In this document: piece after piece, positions 37,178-45,736 of the stretch
Position numbering within the stretch: the stretch's first letter is position 1
Layout of the letters: every line of letters starts with the position of its first letter
Assembly: GCF_013369335.1 (NCBI RefSeq)
Contig: NZ_SZQJ01000003.1
Coordinates: 124,001-188,000 of the forward strand
From: Vibrio sp. JPW-9-11-11
Lineage (GTDB): Bacteria > Pseudomonadota > Gammaproteobacteria > Enterobacterales > Vibrionaceae
Reading direction: 5' to 3'
DNA: 64,000 bases
Notes under the pieces: generated by a model
Seen by the model: only the letters and a program-made list of their open reading frames with translations
Databases searched by the model: none
What the model was told of the DNA's origin: nothing
Position numbers and translations under genes: made by a program

Positions 37178-40100
37178 ATGTTTACCTTAATTGATGCGGC
37201 GATGTCTCGCACCCGAACCATGATGGTGTTGTTGGTGTTTATTCTTATCGCAGGCGTGGGGACATACTTAACCATACCCAAAGAGTCGAGCCCCGATATC
37301 ACCATACCAATTATTTATGTTTCTGTCGGTCACCAAGGTATCTCGCCCGACGATGCAGAACGTTTGCTAGTACGTCCCATCGAGCAAGAGCTGCGTTCGA
37401 TTGAAGGGGTCAAAGAGATGACGTCGACCGCAGCAGAAGGGCATGCCTCTGTGATGCTCGAGTTTAGCGTAGGCGTCGATCTTAATAAGGCGATGGCCGA
37501 TGTTCGTGAGGCGGTTGACTTGGCAAAACCTAAGCTGCCCAGCGACAGTGATGAGCCGACCGTGAACGAAGTGACCATGGCGTCAGAAGAGCCGGCGCTG
37601 TCGATAGTGTTATACGGTACCGTACCTGAGCGCACCATAGTACACATTGCTCGGCAGCTTAGCGATAAACTGGAAGGTTTTCGTCAGATCTTGGAAGTCG
37701 ATATCGCCGGTGATCGAGAAGATATTGTCGAGATCATTGTCGATCCACTCCTGATGGAAAGTTACGGACTTGATCAGGGTGATATCTATAACCTGATTGC
37801 ACTGAATAACCGGGTCGTGGCCGCAGGGTTTGTTGACACTGGCTACGGGCGTTTTTCAGTGAAAGTCCCATCGGTGTTTGATTCACTCAAAGATGTGCTA
37901 GAGCTGCCTGTTAAGGTGGATGGCAAACAAGTGATCACTTTTGGCGATGTTGCGACGGTGAAACGTGCGTTTCGCGATCCAGAAAGTTATGCACGCCTAG
38001 ATGGCAAGTCGGCTGTTGTTCTTGATGTAAAAAAGCGTGCGGGTGAGAACATTATCGAAACCGTCGCCTTGGTCAAAGAAGTTCTGGCACAAGCTCAGCA
38101 ACGCGATGATTGGCCGAACAATCTACTGGTCAAATACACTTGGGATCAGTCGAAAGACGTCAAGATGATGCTCAATGATCTGCAGAATAATATCATGTCA
38201 GCCATCATCTTAGTGGTGATCGTGATCATCGCTATATTGGGGGTTCGTACTGCGTTTTTGGTTGGTGTTTCGATTCCGGGGTCTTTCTTAACCGGTTTGT
38301 TGGTGCTGTCGGTATTTGGCCTAACGGTTAATATCATCGTGTTGTTCTCACTAATTATGGCCGTGGGGATGCTGGTTGACGGGGCCATTGTGGTAACCGA
38401 GTTTGCCGACCGACGTCTGCAAGAGGGAACCTCACGACAACAAGCTTATCGAGATGCGGCTAAGCGAATGGCTTGGCCGATTACCGCCTCGACGGCAACC
38501 ACACTGGCCGCTTTTGCTCCGTTACTGTTTTGGCCTGATGTGACGGGCGAATTCATGAAGTATCTGCCGTTAACCTTAATTGCAACCTTAAGTGCTTCTC
38601 TTGCTATGGCGCTGTTGTTTGTTCCTGTGTTGGGCAGTTTAATTGGGCGCCCACAGCATGTGACTCGTCAGCAACGTGAGAAAATGGTCGCCTTGCACGA
38701 TGGGGACTTTAGTAAAGCAACCGGGATCACTAAGCTCTATTTTCATACCTTAGACATTGCTATTCGCCATCCGTTAAAGATTTTGCTCAGTGCGATTTTG
38801 CTCGCGATTGCGGTCGGCTTTACCTATGCCAAGGCAGGGCTTGGCGCCGAGTTTTTCCCTGAAGTTGATCCGCCTTTCTTTACGGTAAAAGTGCGCTCGT
38901 ACGGAGACTTATCTCTGGATGAGAAAGATTTGATTATGCGCGATATTGAAGCTGTGATGCTTGGCCATGACGAGTTTGAAAGTGTTTATACTCGCACTGG
39001 TGGCGATGACGAAATTGGTCAAATTCAGATCACCCCCGTCGATTGGCAGTATCGTCGCCCAGTTAAGGCCATTATTGAAGAGCTTAAGCAGCAAACCGAT
39101 GATTATGCTGGCGTCGAAATCGAGTATAAGTTTCCAGATGCAGGGCCTCCGGTTTCACATGATTTAGTGATTGAGATGTCTGCGCGAATTCCCGATCAGT
39201 TAGATCAGTCTGCCAAACAAGTACGCCAGTGGGCGGATAATTATCCGGCCTTTACCAACCTAAGCGACACCTCGAGTAAAGAGGGGATCGACTGGCAGAT
39301 AGATATTCGACGTGATGATGCTTCTCGCTTTGCGGCGGACGCCACTTTGGTAGGAAACACGGTTCAATTTGTCACTAATGGTCTCAAAATCGGGGATTAT
39401 TTGCCGGATGACTCTAATGAAGAGGTCGACATTTTGGTGCGCTACCCTGCCGATAAGCGGGATATTGGCCGTTTTGACCAATTAAGAGTAAAAACTCCGG
39501 CGGGCTTGGTGCCGATCACAAACTTTGCCACTATTGTCCCTGAGCATAAACAGGACACAATTCGTCGTATTGATGGTCAACGAGTGATCAATATTATGGC
39601 CGACATCAAAGAAGGGTATAACCTCGCTTTAGAGCTGCCAAAAATTGAGCAGGCGATCACTGAGCTAGATTTACCGCCAGGCGTTGAGTTTAAAATCCGT
39701 GGTCAGAACGAAGAGCAAGAGAATTCATCGGCGTTTCTAAAAAATGCTTTCCTAGTGGCATTGGTTGTGATGGCGTTGATTCTTATCACTCAATTTAACA
39801 GCTTCTATCAAGCATTTTTGATCTTGAGTGCGGTGCTGTTTTCTACCGTTGGTGTGTTCGTCGGACTGTTAATATTCCAAAAACCGTTTGGCATTATTAT
39901 GTCGGGTATTGGTGTGATCGCTCTTGCTGGGATCGTGGTGAACAACAATATCGTGTTAATCGACACCTATAACCAGCTTTTGCGCCGAGGGTTGGATAAA
40001 CGTGAGGCTATCTTACGTACTGGTGTTCAACGTTTACGTCCGGTGATGTTAACAACGGTCACTACCATTCTCGGTCTATTGCCAATGGTATTGGAAATGA

Positions 40101-40294
40101 ATATTGATCTTATCAATCAGAAAATTGAGTTTGGAGCACCGAGTACGCAGTGGTGGTCGCAACTCGCGACTGCTGTCGCTGGTGGGTTGGCGTTTGCCAC
40201 TGTACTGACGTTAGTTCTGACTCCATGCCTGCTGATGCTTGGCCGAGTGCATAAAGTCGAAGAAAAAGCTAACCAGGTTATTGAAGCAGAATAG
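37178..40294 (+). CDS. RND family efflux pump, inner-membrane transporter
   Basis: 1038 residues from ATG 37178, chosen because GGGGA lies seven bases upstream and MFTLIDAAMSRTR begins like the family; an earlier in-frame ATG lies within the adaptor gene. Twelve helices in the usual 1+5+1+5 pattern with two large periplasmic loops. The helix-4 proton-relay region reads GMLVDGAIVV with one aspartate (Asp401), where AcrB-type pumps have Asp-Asp. This single-Asp type forms a subgroup apart from AcrB. Proton motive export of drugs, bile acids or fatty acids is the family role; the actual substrate is unknown. Ends in a strong terminator. Confidence 0.92.
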   Translation: MFTLIDAAMSRTRTMMVLLVFILIAGVGTYLTIPKESSPDITIPIIYVSVGHQGISPDDAERLLVRPIEQELRSIEGVKEMTSTAAEGHASVMLEFSVGVDLNKAMADVREAVDLAKPKLPSDSDEPTVNEVTMASEEPALSIVLYGTVPERTIVHIARQLSDKLEGFRQILEVDIAGDREDIVEIIVDPLLMESYGLDQGDIYNLIALNNRVVAAGFVDTGYGRFSVKVPSVFDSLKDVLELPVKVDGKQVITFGDVATVKRAFRDPESYARLDGKSAVVLDVKKRAGENIIETVALVKEVLAQAQQRDDWPNNLLVKYTWDQSKDVKMMLNDLQNNIMSAIILVVIVIIAILGVRTAFLVGVSIPGSFLTGLLVLSVFGLTVNIIVLFSLIMAVGMLVDGAIVVTEFADRRLQEGTSRQQAYRDAAKRMAWPITASTATTLAAFAPLLFWPDVTGEFMKYLPLTLIATLSASLAMALLFVPVLGSLIGRPQHVTRQQREKMVALHDGDFSKATGITKLYFHTLDIAIRHPLKILLSAILLAIAVGFTYAKAGLGAEFFPEVDPPFFTVKVRSYGDLSLDEKDLIMRDIEAVMLGHDEFESVYTRTGGDDEIGQIQITPVDWQYRRPVKAIIEELKQQTDDYAGVEIEYKFPDAGPPVSHDLVIEMSARIPDQLDQSAKQVRQWADNYPAFTNLSDTSSKEGIDWQIDIRRDDASRFAADATLVGNTVQFVTNGLKIGDYLPDDSNEEVDILVRYPADKRDIGRFDQLRVKTPAGLVPITNFATIVPEHKQDTIRRIDGQRVINIMADIKEGYNLALELPKIEQAITELDLPPGVEFKIRGQNEEQENSSAFLKNAFLVALVVMALILITQFNSFYQAFLILSAVLFSTVGVFVGLLIFQKPFGIIMSGIGVIALAGIVVNNNIVLIDTYNQLLRRGLDKREAILRTGVQRLRPVMLTTVTTILGLLPMVLEMNIDLINQKIEFGAPSTQWWSQLATAVAGGLAFATVLTLVLTPCLLMLGRVHKVEEKANQVIEAE

Positions 40295-40334
40295 ACAACG
40301 CTTGAATGATGGAGTGACAAACGTCATCAAATAT

Positions 40335-40370
40335 AAAGCCCCGCAACTCGTGCTGCGGGGCTTTTATTTA
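40335..40370. terminator. Bidirectional terminator, RND operon / M23 peptidase
   Basis: AAAGCCCCGCA / TGCGGGGCTTT perfect 11-bp stem with an eight-base loop and a TTTATTTA tail. It separates two convergent genes. Confidence 0.85.
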
Positions 40371-41654
40371 TGGCGTGGCGAGCAGTTCGCCATATCGCTC
40401 CAGTTTAGACAGTCTCAGCTTGGCGTTGGCGATAAAGGTCGTCTTCGATTTACCCGTTAACGATTTGGACTGCGGTAACTTCACCGTACGCGGGTTTTTA
40501 TGGACCCCGTTTACTAAGAACTCGTAGTGCAGGTGCGGACCAGTGACTCGACCTGTGCCGCCAAGAGTACCGATAGTCTGACCTTGTTTGACACGCTGAC
40601 CTGTTTTGACCATGCGCTTGGTAAGGTGTAGATACTTAGTAATGTAGGTATTGCTATGTTTGATGAAAACATAGTGACCATTGAATTGGTTGTAACTTGA
40701 TTTTTGTACAATACCGTCACCCGCGGCCCAAATGGGGGTGCCGACTGGCGCTGCGTAGTCTGTGCCTCTATGGGCACGGACTTTTCCAGTCACGGGGTGG
40801 CGTCGAGTAGGGTTAAAATTGGAGGTTACGCGGCGAAAGTCCAAAGGTGAGCGTAAGAACGCTTTCTTCATTGCACGCCCGGTTTCGTCATAATAATTGC
40901 CAGTTTTATCATCCAAAATAGCCTTAAAAGTATCGCCCTGGTTGCTGAACATTGCCGCGATGATCTTACCTCGGTCTACGACTTCACCTTCGACGACTTT
41001 TTCTTGGTAAAGAATTTTGAAGTTGTCACCGCTGCGGATGTCGAGAGCAAAGTCGATATCCCAACCAAAAATGCCCGCCAGCTCCATAATTTGGTTGGGG
41101 GTAAGCCCTGCTGATACGGCCGCATTCCAGAAGTTAGAGCTAATGGTAGCTTCGGCATAGTTGTATTGATAATTGACTTCTTTCTTATCCACTGAAGAGG
41201 TATAACCCTGACTCGATTTAGTGATCAGAAAGGTTTCGTAAGGGCTGATCTGGCGTTTGATTTGTACCAGTTGGTTGTCTTCATCAAAGCCAAGTAAAAA
41301 GGTGTCACCGGGCCTGACTCGGGTCAGTTGACGTTCGATGTCTTTACTGGTGGAGGTCAATTGATAGAGAAGACGTGAAGAGAGTCCGGCCCGTTGAAAC
41401 AATAGAGCCATGCTATCACCGGAGCCAATACTATGTTTCTCCCAGCGCAAGGTGGCGAATGGTGAGGTCGTTTGCTGCGCTATGATCGCATCAAGATCAA
41501 TCGCGAGAGGGTACGCGGTGCCAACTTGATAAAAGTTTTCGTTCTGACGCAGATCTTGTGGAGCGGGCAGAAACAGCGCCACAACCATGAAGGCACTGAA
41601 AAAAGCAATGAGGGCTCGATGAATCCAAGGCAGACGAGCGTAAAGAGACAACAT
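40368..41654 (-). CDS. M23 family peptidoglycan DD-endopeptidase (MepM/Shy-like)
   Basis: 428-residue murein hydrolase that cuts peptide crosslinks to let new strands in. N-terminal anchor helix (about 15-32), an OapA/LysM-like segment (GSGDSMALLFQRAGLS near 78), and a C-terminal LytM domain with zinc ligands in HRGTDYAAPVGTP and HLHYEF. All metal-binding residues of the family (HxxxD, HxH) are present, so it should be active. It is divergent from tyrS (128 bases). Vibrio has several related Shy endopeptidases; I cannot say which this is from sequence alone. Confidence 0.9.
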   Translation of the reverse strand: MLSLYARLPWIHRALIAFFSAFMVVALFLPAPQDLRQNENFYQVGTAYPLAIDLDAIIAQQTTSPFATLRWEKHSIGSGDSMALLFQRAGLSSRLLYQLTSTSKDIERQLTRVRPGDTFLLGFDEDNQLVQIKRQISPYETFLITKSSQGYTSSVDKKEVNYQYNYAEATISSNFWNAAVSAGLTPNQIMELAGIFGWDIDFALDIRSGDNFKILYQEKVVEGEVVDRGKIIAAMFSNQGDTFKAILDDKTGNYYDETGRAMKKAFLRSPLDFRRVTSNFNPTRRHPVTGKVRAHRGTDYAAPVGTPIWAAGDGIVQKSSYNQFNGHYVFIKHSNTYITKYLHLTKRMVKTGQRVKQGQTIGTLGGTGRVTGPHLHYEFLVNGVHKNPRTVKLPQSKSLTGKSKTTFIANAKLRLSKLERYGELLATP

Positions 41655-41782
41655 CTTATGTCCGTATTAAAAAATCAGTAAAAAAGCATAGCTGTTTAGT
41701 CTAACTGGTTTCAAAAAGCATCGCTATTCAAGTAAGATGGCAAACTAACAAATTTTTGCCAAATCTGTGGGAGTGAACAAGA

Positions 41783-42970
41783 ATGGCGAGCATTGAAGCT
41801 GCACTAGCCGAGATTAAGCGCGGTGTTGATGAACTGATTCCAGAAGAAGAACTGATTGCCAAGCTCAAAGAGGGGCGTCCTCTGCGCATTAAATTGGGGG
41901 CCGATCCAACGGCGCCAGATATCCATTTAGGTCACACAGTTATTTTTAACAAGTTGCGTGCATTTCAGGAGCTCGGTCATGACGTTACCTTCCTGATCGG
42001 CGACTTTACCGCCATGGTCGGTGACCCAACTGGTAAAAACAACACTCGTCCGCCTTTAAGCCGTGAAGATGTGCTGCGTAATGCTGAAACCTATAAAGAG
42101 CAAGTGTTTAAGATCTTAGACCCAGCCAAGACTAAAATTCAGTTTAACTCTGAGTGGTTATCAGAGTTAGGTGCTGAGGGTATGATTCGCTTGGCGGCGA
42201 ACCAAACAGTAGCACGTATGCTAGAGCGTGATGATTTTAAAAAGCGTTATGCAGGCGGCCAACCTATTGCCATCCATGAGTTTATGTATCCACTCCTACA
42301 AGGTTATGACTCAGTAGCAATGGAGACGGACGTTGAGCTAGGCGGTACTGACCAGAAGTTCAACTTGCTAATGGGTCGTGAGCTACAAAAAGCCAACGGT
42401 CAGAAGCCTCAGGTTGTGCTTATGATGCCACTTCTTGTTGGTCTTGACGGCGAGAAAAAAATGTCGAAGTCAGCCAATAACTACATCGGCATTAGCGAAG
42501 CGCCAAGTGAGATGTTCGGTAAGATCATGTCGATCTCAGATGACCTGATGTGGAACTACTACGATCTCTTGTCATTCCGTCCGCTTGATGAAGTGGCGAA
42601 GCTAAAAGCTGATGTGGAGGCGGGTCAGAACCCACGTGATGTTAAAGTGGCACTCGCGAAAGAGATCATCGCACGCTTCCATAGCCAAGCAGATGCCGAT
42701 GCAGCTGAGCAAGAGTTTGTAAACCGTTTTGCTAAGAACCAAATCCCTGACGAAATGCCAGAGTTTGAGTTTGAAGCGGGCCTACCAGTTAGCAACCTGC
42801 TCAAAGAATCGGCACTGTGTGCCTCTACTTCAGAAGCGATGCGTATGGTTAAGCAAGGCGCTGCTAAAATTGACGGTGAAAAAGTCGCAGATTCTAAGTT
42901 CGCCCCGCAAGCTGGGACTTACGTATTCCAGGTCGGTAAGCGCAAGTTTGCTCGCATCACTATCAAGTAG
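41783..42970 (+). CDS. tyrS: Tyrosyl-tRNA synthetase
   Basis: Class I aminoacyl-tRNA synthetase that charges tRNA-Tyr, 395 residues. HIGH motif is HLGH near 47; the KMSKS loop KKMSKS is at 225-230; a C-terminal S4 RNA-binding domain (about 333-395, [29 protein letters not shown]) is present. The sequence is of the TyrZ-like type seen in vibrios. Start ATG 41783 follows GGGAGTGAAC. A single gene with a strong terminator. Confidence 0.96.
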   Translation: MASIEAALAEIKRGVDELIPEEELIAKLKEGRPLRIKLGADPTAPDIHLGHTVIFNKLRAFQELGHDVTFLIGDFTAMVGDPTGKNNTRPPLSREDVLRNAETYKEQVFKILDPAKTKIQFNSEWLSELGAEGMIRLAANQTVARMLERDDFKKRYAGGQPIAIHEFMYPLLQGYDSVAMETDVELGGTDQKFNLLMGRELQKANGQKPQVVLMMPLLVGLDGEKKMSKSANNYIGISEAPSEMFGKIMSISDDLMWNYYDLLSFRPLDEVAKLKADVEAGQNPRDVKVALAKEIIARFHSQADADAAEQEFVNRFAKNQIPDEMPEFEFEAGLPVSNLLKESALCASTSEAMRMVKQGAAKIDGEKVADSKFAPQAGTYVFQVGKRKFARITIK

Positions 42971-42990
42971 TGGGTGTGGTTTGTCTGCTC

Positions 42991-43018
42991 AAAAAGCGCC
43001 TCTCGGGCGCTTTTTTTA
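42991..43018 (+). terminator. tyrS terminator
   Basis: AAAAAGCGCC / GGCGCTTTTT perfect stem with loop TCTCG and a seven-base T run. It isolates tyrS from the mgtE leader that starts about 70 bases later. Confidence 0.9.
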
Positions 43019-43052
43019 TACCTTTCTCAATCGGTGAGAAAAATTTCCCTTC

Positions 43053-43081
43053 TTGACACAATAACCACTGTTTTCTCTTAT
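43053..43081 (+). promoter_or_regulatory. Sigma-70 promoter of the mgtE leader
   Basis: TTGACA (perfect -35, 43053-43058), 17-base spacer, TCTTAT (43076-43081, 4 of 6 for -10). The predicted transcription start near 43088 gives a leader of about 290 bases before mgtE. Confidence 0.65.
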
Positions 43082-43088
43082 CACATTT

Positions 43089-43381
43089 GCTATCATCGCC
43101 GCGCTGCCAGTTAGGCAGTTTATTCGGAGATTTCTATGAACAATATCGACCATCCTCCTAGTATGAGAGGGGAAAAATAGTCCGCTACGGTATGGTCGTC
43201 TTACGTCTCTACCTCAAGTGGTAGAGCATCCTTTCAATTGAACTGCATCCTCACGTTTTTCTCCTTTAAATTCTAGAATCAACACAGCTATATGGCTCTT
43301 AACATGGGTGGCATGCGCCTATGTTGTTCGTATGCGACTGTGTTTGATGGTCGTTACCAATTGCCAATCGGGAGATTCGCC
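43089..43381 (+). promoter_or_regulatory. Structured mgtE leader with competing pairings
   Basis: A 290-base leader. CTGCC/GGCAG hairpin at 43104-43118. The octamer CGACCATC (43147-43154), inside the leader peptide, can pair with ATGGTCG at 43192-43198 (7 bp) or GATGGTCG at 43346-43353 (8 bp), but not both. Further stems: CTCTACC/GGTAGAG (43207-43226), AACACAG/CTGTGTT (43281-43344) enclosing an AACAT/ATGTT hairpin of about ten pairs (43301-43325). The second ATGGTCG copy ends 16 bases before the mgtE Shine-Dalgarno GGGAG (43370). Not an M-box by eye. Confidence 0.6.
43136..43180 (+). CDS. Predicted 14-residue leader peptide of mgtE
   Basis: ATG 43136 lies seven bases after CGGAGA and reads MNNIDHPPSMRGEK with stop TAG 43178-43180. 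Acidic and proline residues (IDHPP) resemble the kind of sequence in the Salmonella mgtA leader peptide, where such codons make translation sensitive to Mg2+. Codons 4-7 overlap the segment that pairs with two alternative downstream sites. Confidence 0.5.
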   Translation: MNNIDHPPSMRGEK

Positions 43382-44227
43382 ATGACGGTAATGAGCAATA
43401 CATACATCGAAAATAGCCCTAACTTTTCTCAAGAGGAAATTGGCGCCGCTCGCAATGCGTTTTTGCAGTACGATCAGGCTCAGCAAGTGCATTTACTGAC
43501 GGTGATGCCGGTGGAAGAAGCGGTCGCGATCCTGCATCACTGTTCGGTCGGCTATGTGCAACACCTTATTTCGGCCCTAGAAAATCAGGGGCACGATAAA
43601 CTGGCGCGTCACTACGCGCATCAACTGGGGTTTATCCTCTCAGAAGTGGAGACGCCCAGTGGCTACTTAGCGACATCGGTCTTTGAGCATGTCAAACAGC
43701 GTATTGGTTGGATCATTGCATTGGCGCTGCTTGGTATTGTGTCTGGATTAATCATTGCACAGTACGAAGATACGCTGAGCCAACTCGTGTTGCTGGCGGT
43801 GTACATGCCAGTGATTGCAGCGGCTGGAGGGAATACTGGTACTCAAGCGGCCACTTTAGTGATTCGCGCTTTGGCGACGGGTGAGTTACGCAAACGTCAA
43901 TGGCTTGCGGTACTTTGGAAAGAGAGCCGCGTAGCGATATGTCTTGCGTTGGCGATATCCATGGTGATGATCGGGCGTATTTTGATCTTTAGCGACTCAA
44001 GCAGCGCTGGTGGCTTTAATTTAAACACCATTGCACTAGCGATTGCTGTTGCATTGTTTATTCAAGTGACAATGTCGACCACCCTTGGTGGCTTACTGCC
44101 CATTTTAGCCAGGGTGTTTAAATTAGATCCGGCCGTGTTAGTGAGCCCTGTATTAGCGTCGATTGTCGATATCAGCGGAATGTGGGTCTACTTTACAGTC
44201 GTGAACTATTTTTTGGGCATTGCCTGA
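43382..44227 (+). CDS. mgtE: Short MgtE-type magnesium transporter lacking CBS domains
   Basis: Probable Mg2+ channel of 281 residues. Start ATG 43382 is preferred over an in-frame ATG at 43292 because GGGAG lies seven bases upstream and the extra 30 residues would run through leader hairpins. The protein has a shortened N-domain (about 1-100), no CBS pair, and then five helices (about 112-278). The pore signature AAGGNTGTQAATLVIRALATGE and the C-terminal LVSPVLASIVDISG (Asp263, the equivalent of the ion-site aspartate of Thermus MgtE) are intact. Full MgtE has about 450 residues, with CBS domains that close the channel at high Mg2+. Its last 22 bases overlap dacB on the other strand. Confidence 0.88.
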   Translation: MTVMSNTYIENSPNFSQEEIGAARNAFLQYDQAQQVHLLTVMPVEEAVAILHHCSVGYVQHLISALENQGHDKLARHYAHQLGFILSEVETPSGYLATSVFEHVKQRIGWIIALALLGIVSGLIIAQYEDTLSQLVLLAVYMPVIAAAGGNTGTQAATLVIRALATGELRKRQWLAVLWKESRVAICLALAISMVMIGRILIFSDSSSAGGFNLNTIALAIAVALFIQVTMSTTLGGLLPILARVFKLDPAVLVSPVLASIVDISGMWVYFTVVNYFLGIA

Positions 44228-45636
44228 CTGAACTTAATCACTTCTTGATAGAACAAGGTTTCAAACTGAGTAATGGGTGCGATGCGCTTCGGGGCATCGC
44301 TACTGGGTTTAGGGGGGTGATAATCTGCGACAAACTGAACAAACAAAGTGCTAGGTTGGCCTTGTTTATCTAATCCGAATCCCGCCATGTTGTAGGAGCC
44401 ATAGACAGAGCCGCTTTTAGCGATCAGTTCCCCTTTGATCGGCGCTTTGCGCATGCTGCGGCGATATTTGAGCGTGCCGTTGGTGCCCGATTTTGGCATG
44501 AGAGCAATCAGATTAAGTTGATCATCATGCTGCCATATATAGCGCAGGACTTTCGCCATTTCTTCACTGCTAAAACGATTGTTACGTGATAAACCACTGC
44601 CGTCGGCAAGGGGGAGTGAGTCAAGGTTGACCCCCGTATGGGCGAAGATAATCTGTTTGAGCGCCTTGATCCCGTTGCCAAAACTGCCTGGTTGAATATA
44701 AAAGGCGGCCCCAAGCGCTTTAGTTAAGTTATCAGCAATTAAGTTATCTGACTTTTGCAACATGGTAGCGAGTAACTCGGGTAAAGGCGCAGAGTGATGG
44801 GTTGCCAGTACGCGTGCTTTGCTCTGTTTGACGCCCACTTTTATCTCACCCTTGAGAGTGATGCCTAACTGGGAGAGAAAAGAGTGCACCATTCTTTGGG
44901 TGTATAGCGCAGGATCTTGGATAGCGAATTTTAGCGGTAACGGTTTACTGCGGCTCTGTAGGCAACCTTGCAACTGGTAATGATTGTCGGGCGAAGAGAG
45001 CAACTCCAAATCACATTGGGTACTGTCGCGTTCTATTTTTGAGACTGATTTTGCGATCGTAGTGACGTAAATCGGTTGATGTTCGGGCACATAGACTCGG
45101 GTACGCCCGTCTTGCTCCGTGTAAATAGAGGCTTGTACGCAGTTGCCATCAAGCGCAATGGCGGAAGCGGGGGCACTGTAGCAAACCCCAAGAATATCCC
45201 AAGGCCAGCCTACAGCACGGTCATAGCCGGTAAAGGCACTGTTTTCTAGCCATAGGTCTCCCTCGATAGCATCGATGCCGTTTTGTTTAAGCTGCCCCAA
45301 TAGGCCTTTTAAATCACCACTGGTTAAGGTTGGATCGCCGCCAAAACGGATGATGATATCTTTTCCTGACTGTTCGAGTTGAGTATGAAAACGAAATTGG
45401 TCACCAAGCTCTAACTTGGCCGCTAGGGCGGTAACGAGTTTTAAGGTGCTAGCGGGGGGGAATAGCTGCTGCTGATTGTCCGTTTGTTGGTAGATGTTCG
45501 ATTGCTCGAGACTCTCGACACGAGTAGAGACACGGCTGCCTTGTGGCAATACCTGCATCGATGAACTCGCCGAGGCAAAAAAGCTGAACGACGAACAAAT
45601 AATGGTGGCAATGAGCGTGTAGCAACAACGTAACAT
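44206..45636 (-). CDS. dacB: D-alanyl-D-alanine carboxypeptidase/endopeptidase (PBP4)
   Basis: Periplasmic low-molecular-weight class C PBP of 476 residues that trims and cuts peptidoglycan peptides. Signal peptide about 1-23 (LIATIICSSFSFFASASS). Active site: Ser63-x-x-Lys66 (STLK), SDN (KSDNLIADN near 298), and the KTG-equivalent KSGS near 417, with an S13-family insert between. Start is ATG 45636. It is transcribed towards mgtE, with 22 bases of overlap at the 3' ends and no terminator seen. ompU lies upstream with its own terminator. Confidence 0.93.
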   Translation of the reverse strand: MLRCCYTLIATIICSSFSFFASASSSMQVLPQGSRVSTRVESLEQSNIYQQTDNQQQLFPPASTLKLVTALAAKLELGDQFRFHTQLEQSGKDIIIRFGGDPTLTSGDLKGLLGQLKQNGIDAIEGDLWLENSAFTGYDRAVGWPWDILGVCYSAPASAIALDGNCVQASIYTEQDGRTRVYVPEHQPIYVTTIAKSVSKIERDSTQCDLELLSSPDNHYQLQGCLQSRSKPLPLKFAIQDPALYTQRMVHSFLSQLGITLKGEIKVGVKQSKARVLATHHSAPLPELLATMLQKSDNLIADNLTKALGAAFYIQPGSFGNGIKALKQIIFAHTGVNLDSLPLADGSGLSRNNRFSSEEMAKVLRYIWQHDDQLNLIALMPKSGTNGTLKYRRSMRKAPIKGELIAKSGSVYGSYNMAGFGLDKQGQPSTLFVQFVADYHPPKPSSDAPKRIAPITQFETLFYQEVIKFSQAMPKK

Positions 45637-45679
45637 GAACAGACAGTCGGTGATGGGGTTTACACTCAGTATAGCGAGT

Positions 45680-45708
45680 AAAAAAAACGCCTGCTAGAGA
45701 GCAGGCGT
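45680..45708 (-). terminator. ompU terminator
   Basis: ACGCCTGCT / AGCAGGCGT stem with loop AGAG and a run of A on the plus-strand left side. It is 28 bases past the ompU stop codon on the minus strand. Confidence 0.87.
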
Positions 45709-45736
45709 GTTAGATTCTTGACCTAGAGTCAGGAAA

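Noticed and set aside
43207..43228. tRNA-like D-arm (GGTAGAGCA)
   Set aside because: No acceptor stem, T-arm (GGTTCGA) or anticodon arm around it; the match is explained by a simple CTCTACC/GGTAGAG hairpin.
43089..43381. M-box (ykoK) magnesium riboswitch
   Set aside because: The conserved GUUAGGUGAGGCUCCU and AAUGGGUCAA-type core segments are not visible by eye. A covariance-model search would settle it.
43292..43381. N-terminal extension of mgtE from ATG 43292
   Set aside because: No ribosome-binding site, and the 30 residues would be encoded by the leader hairpins. ATG 43382 has GGGAG at the right distance.
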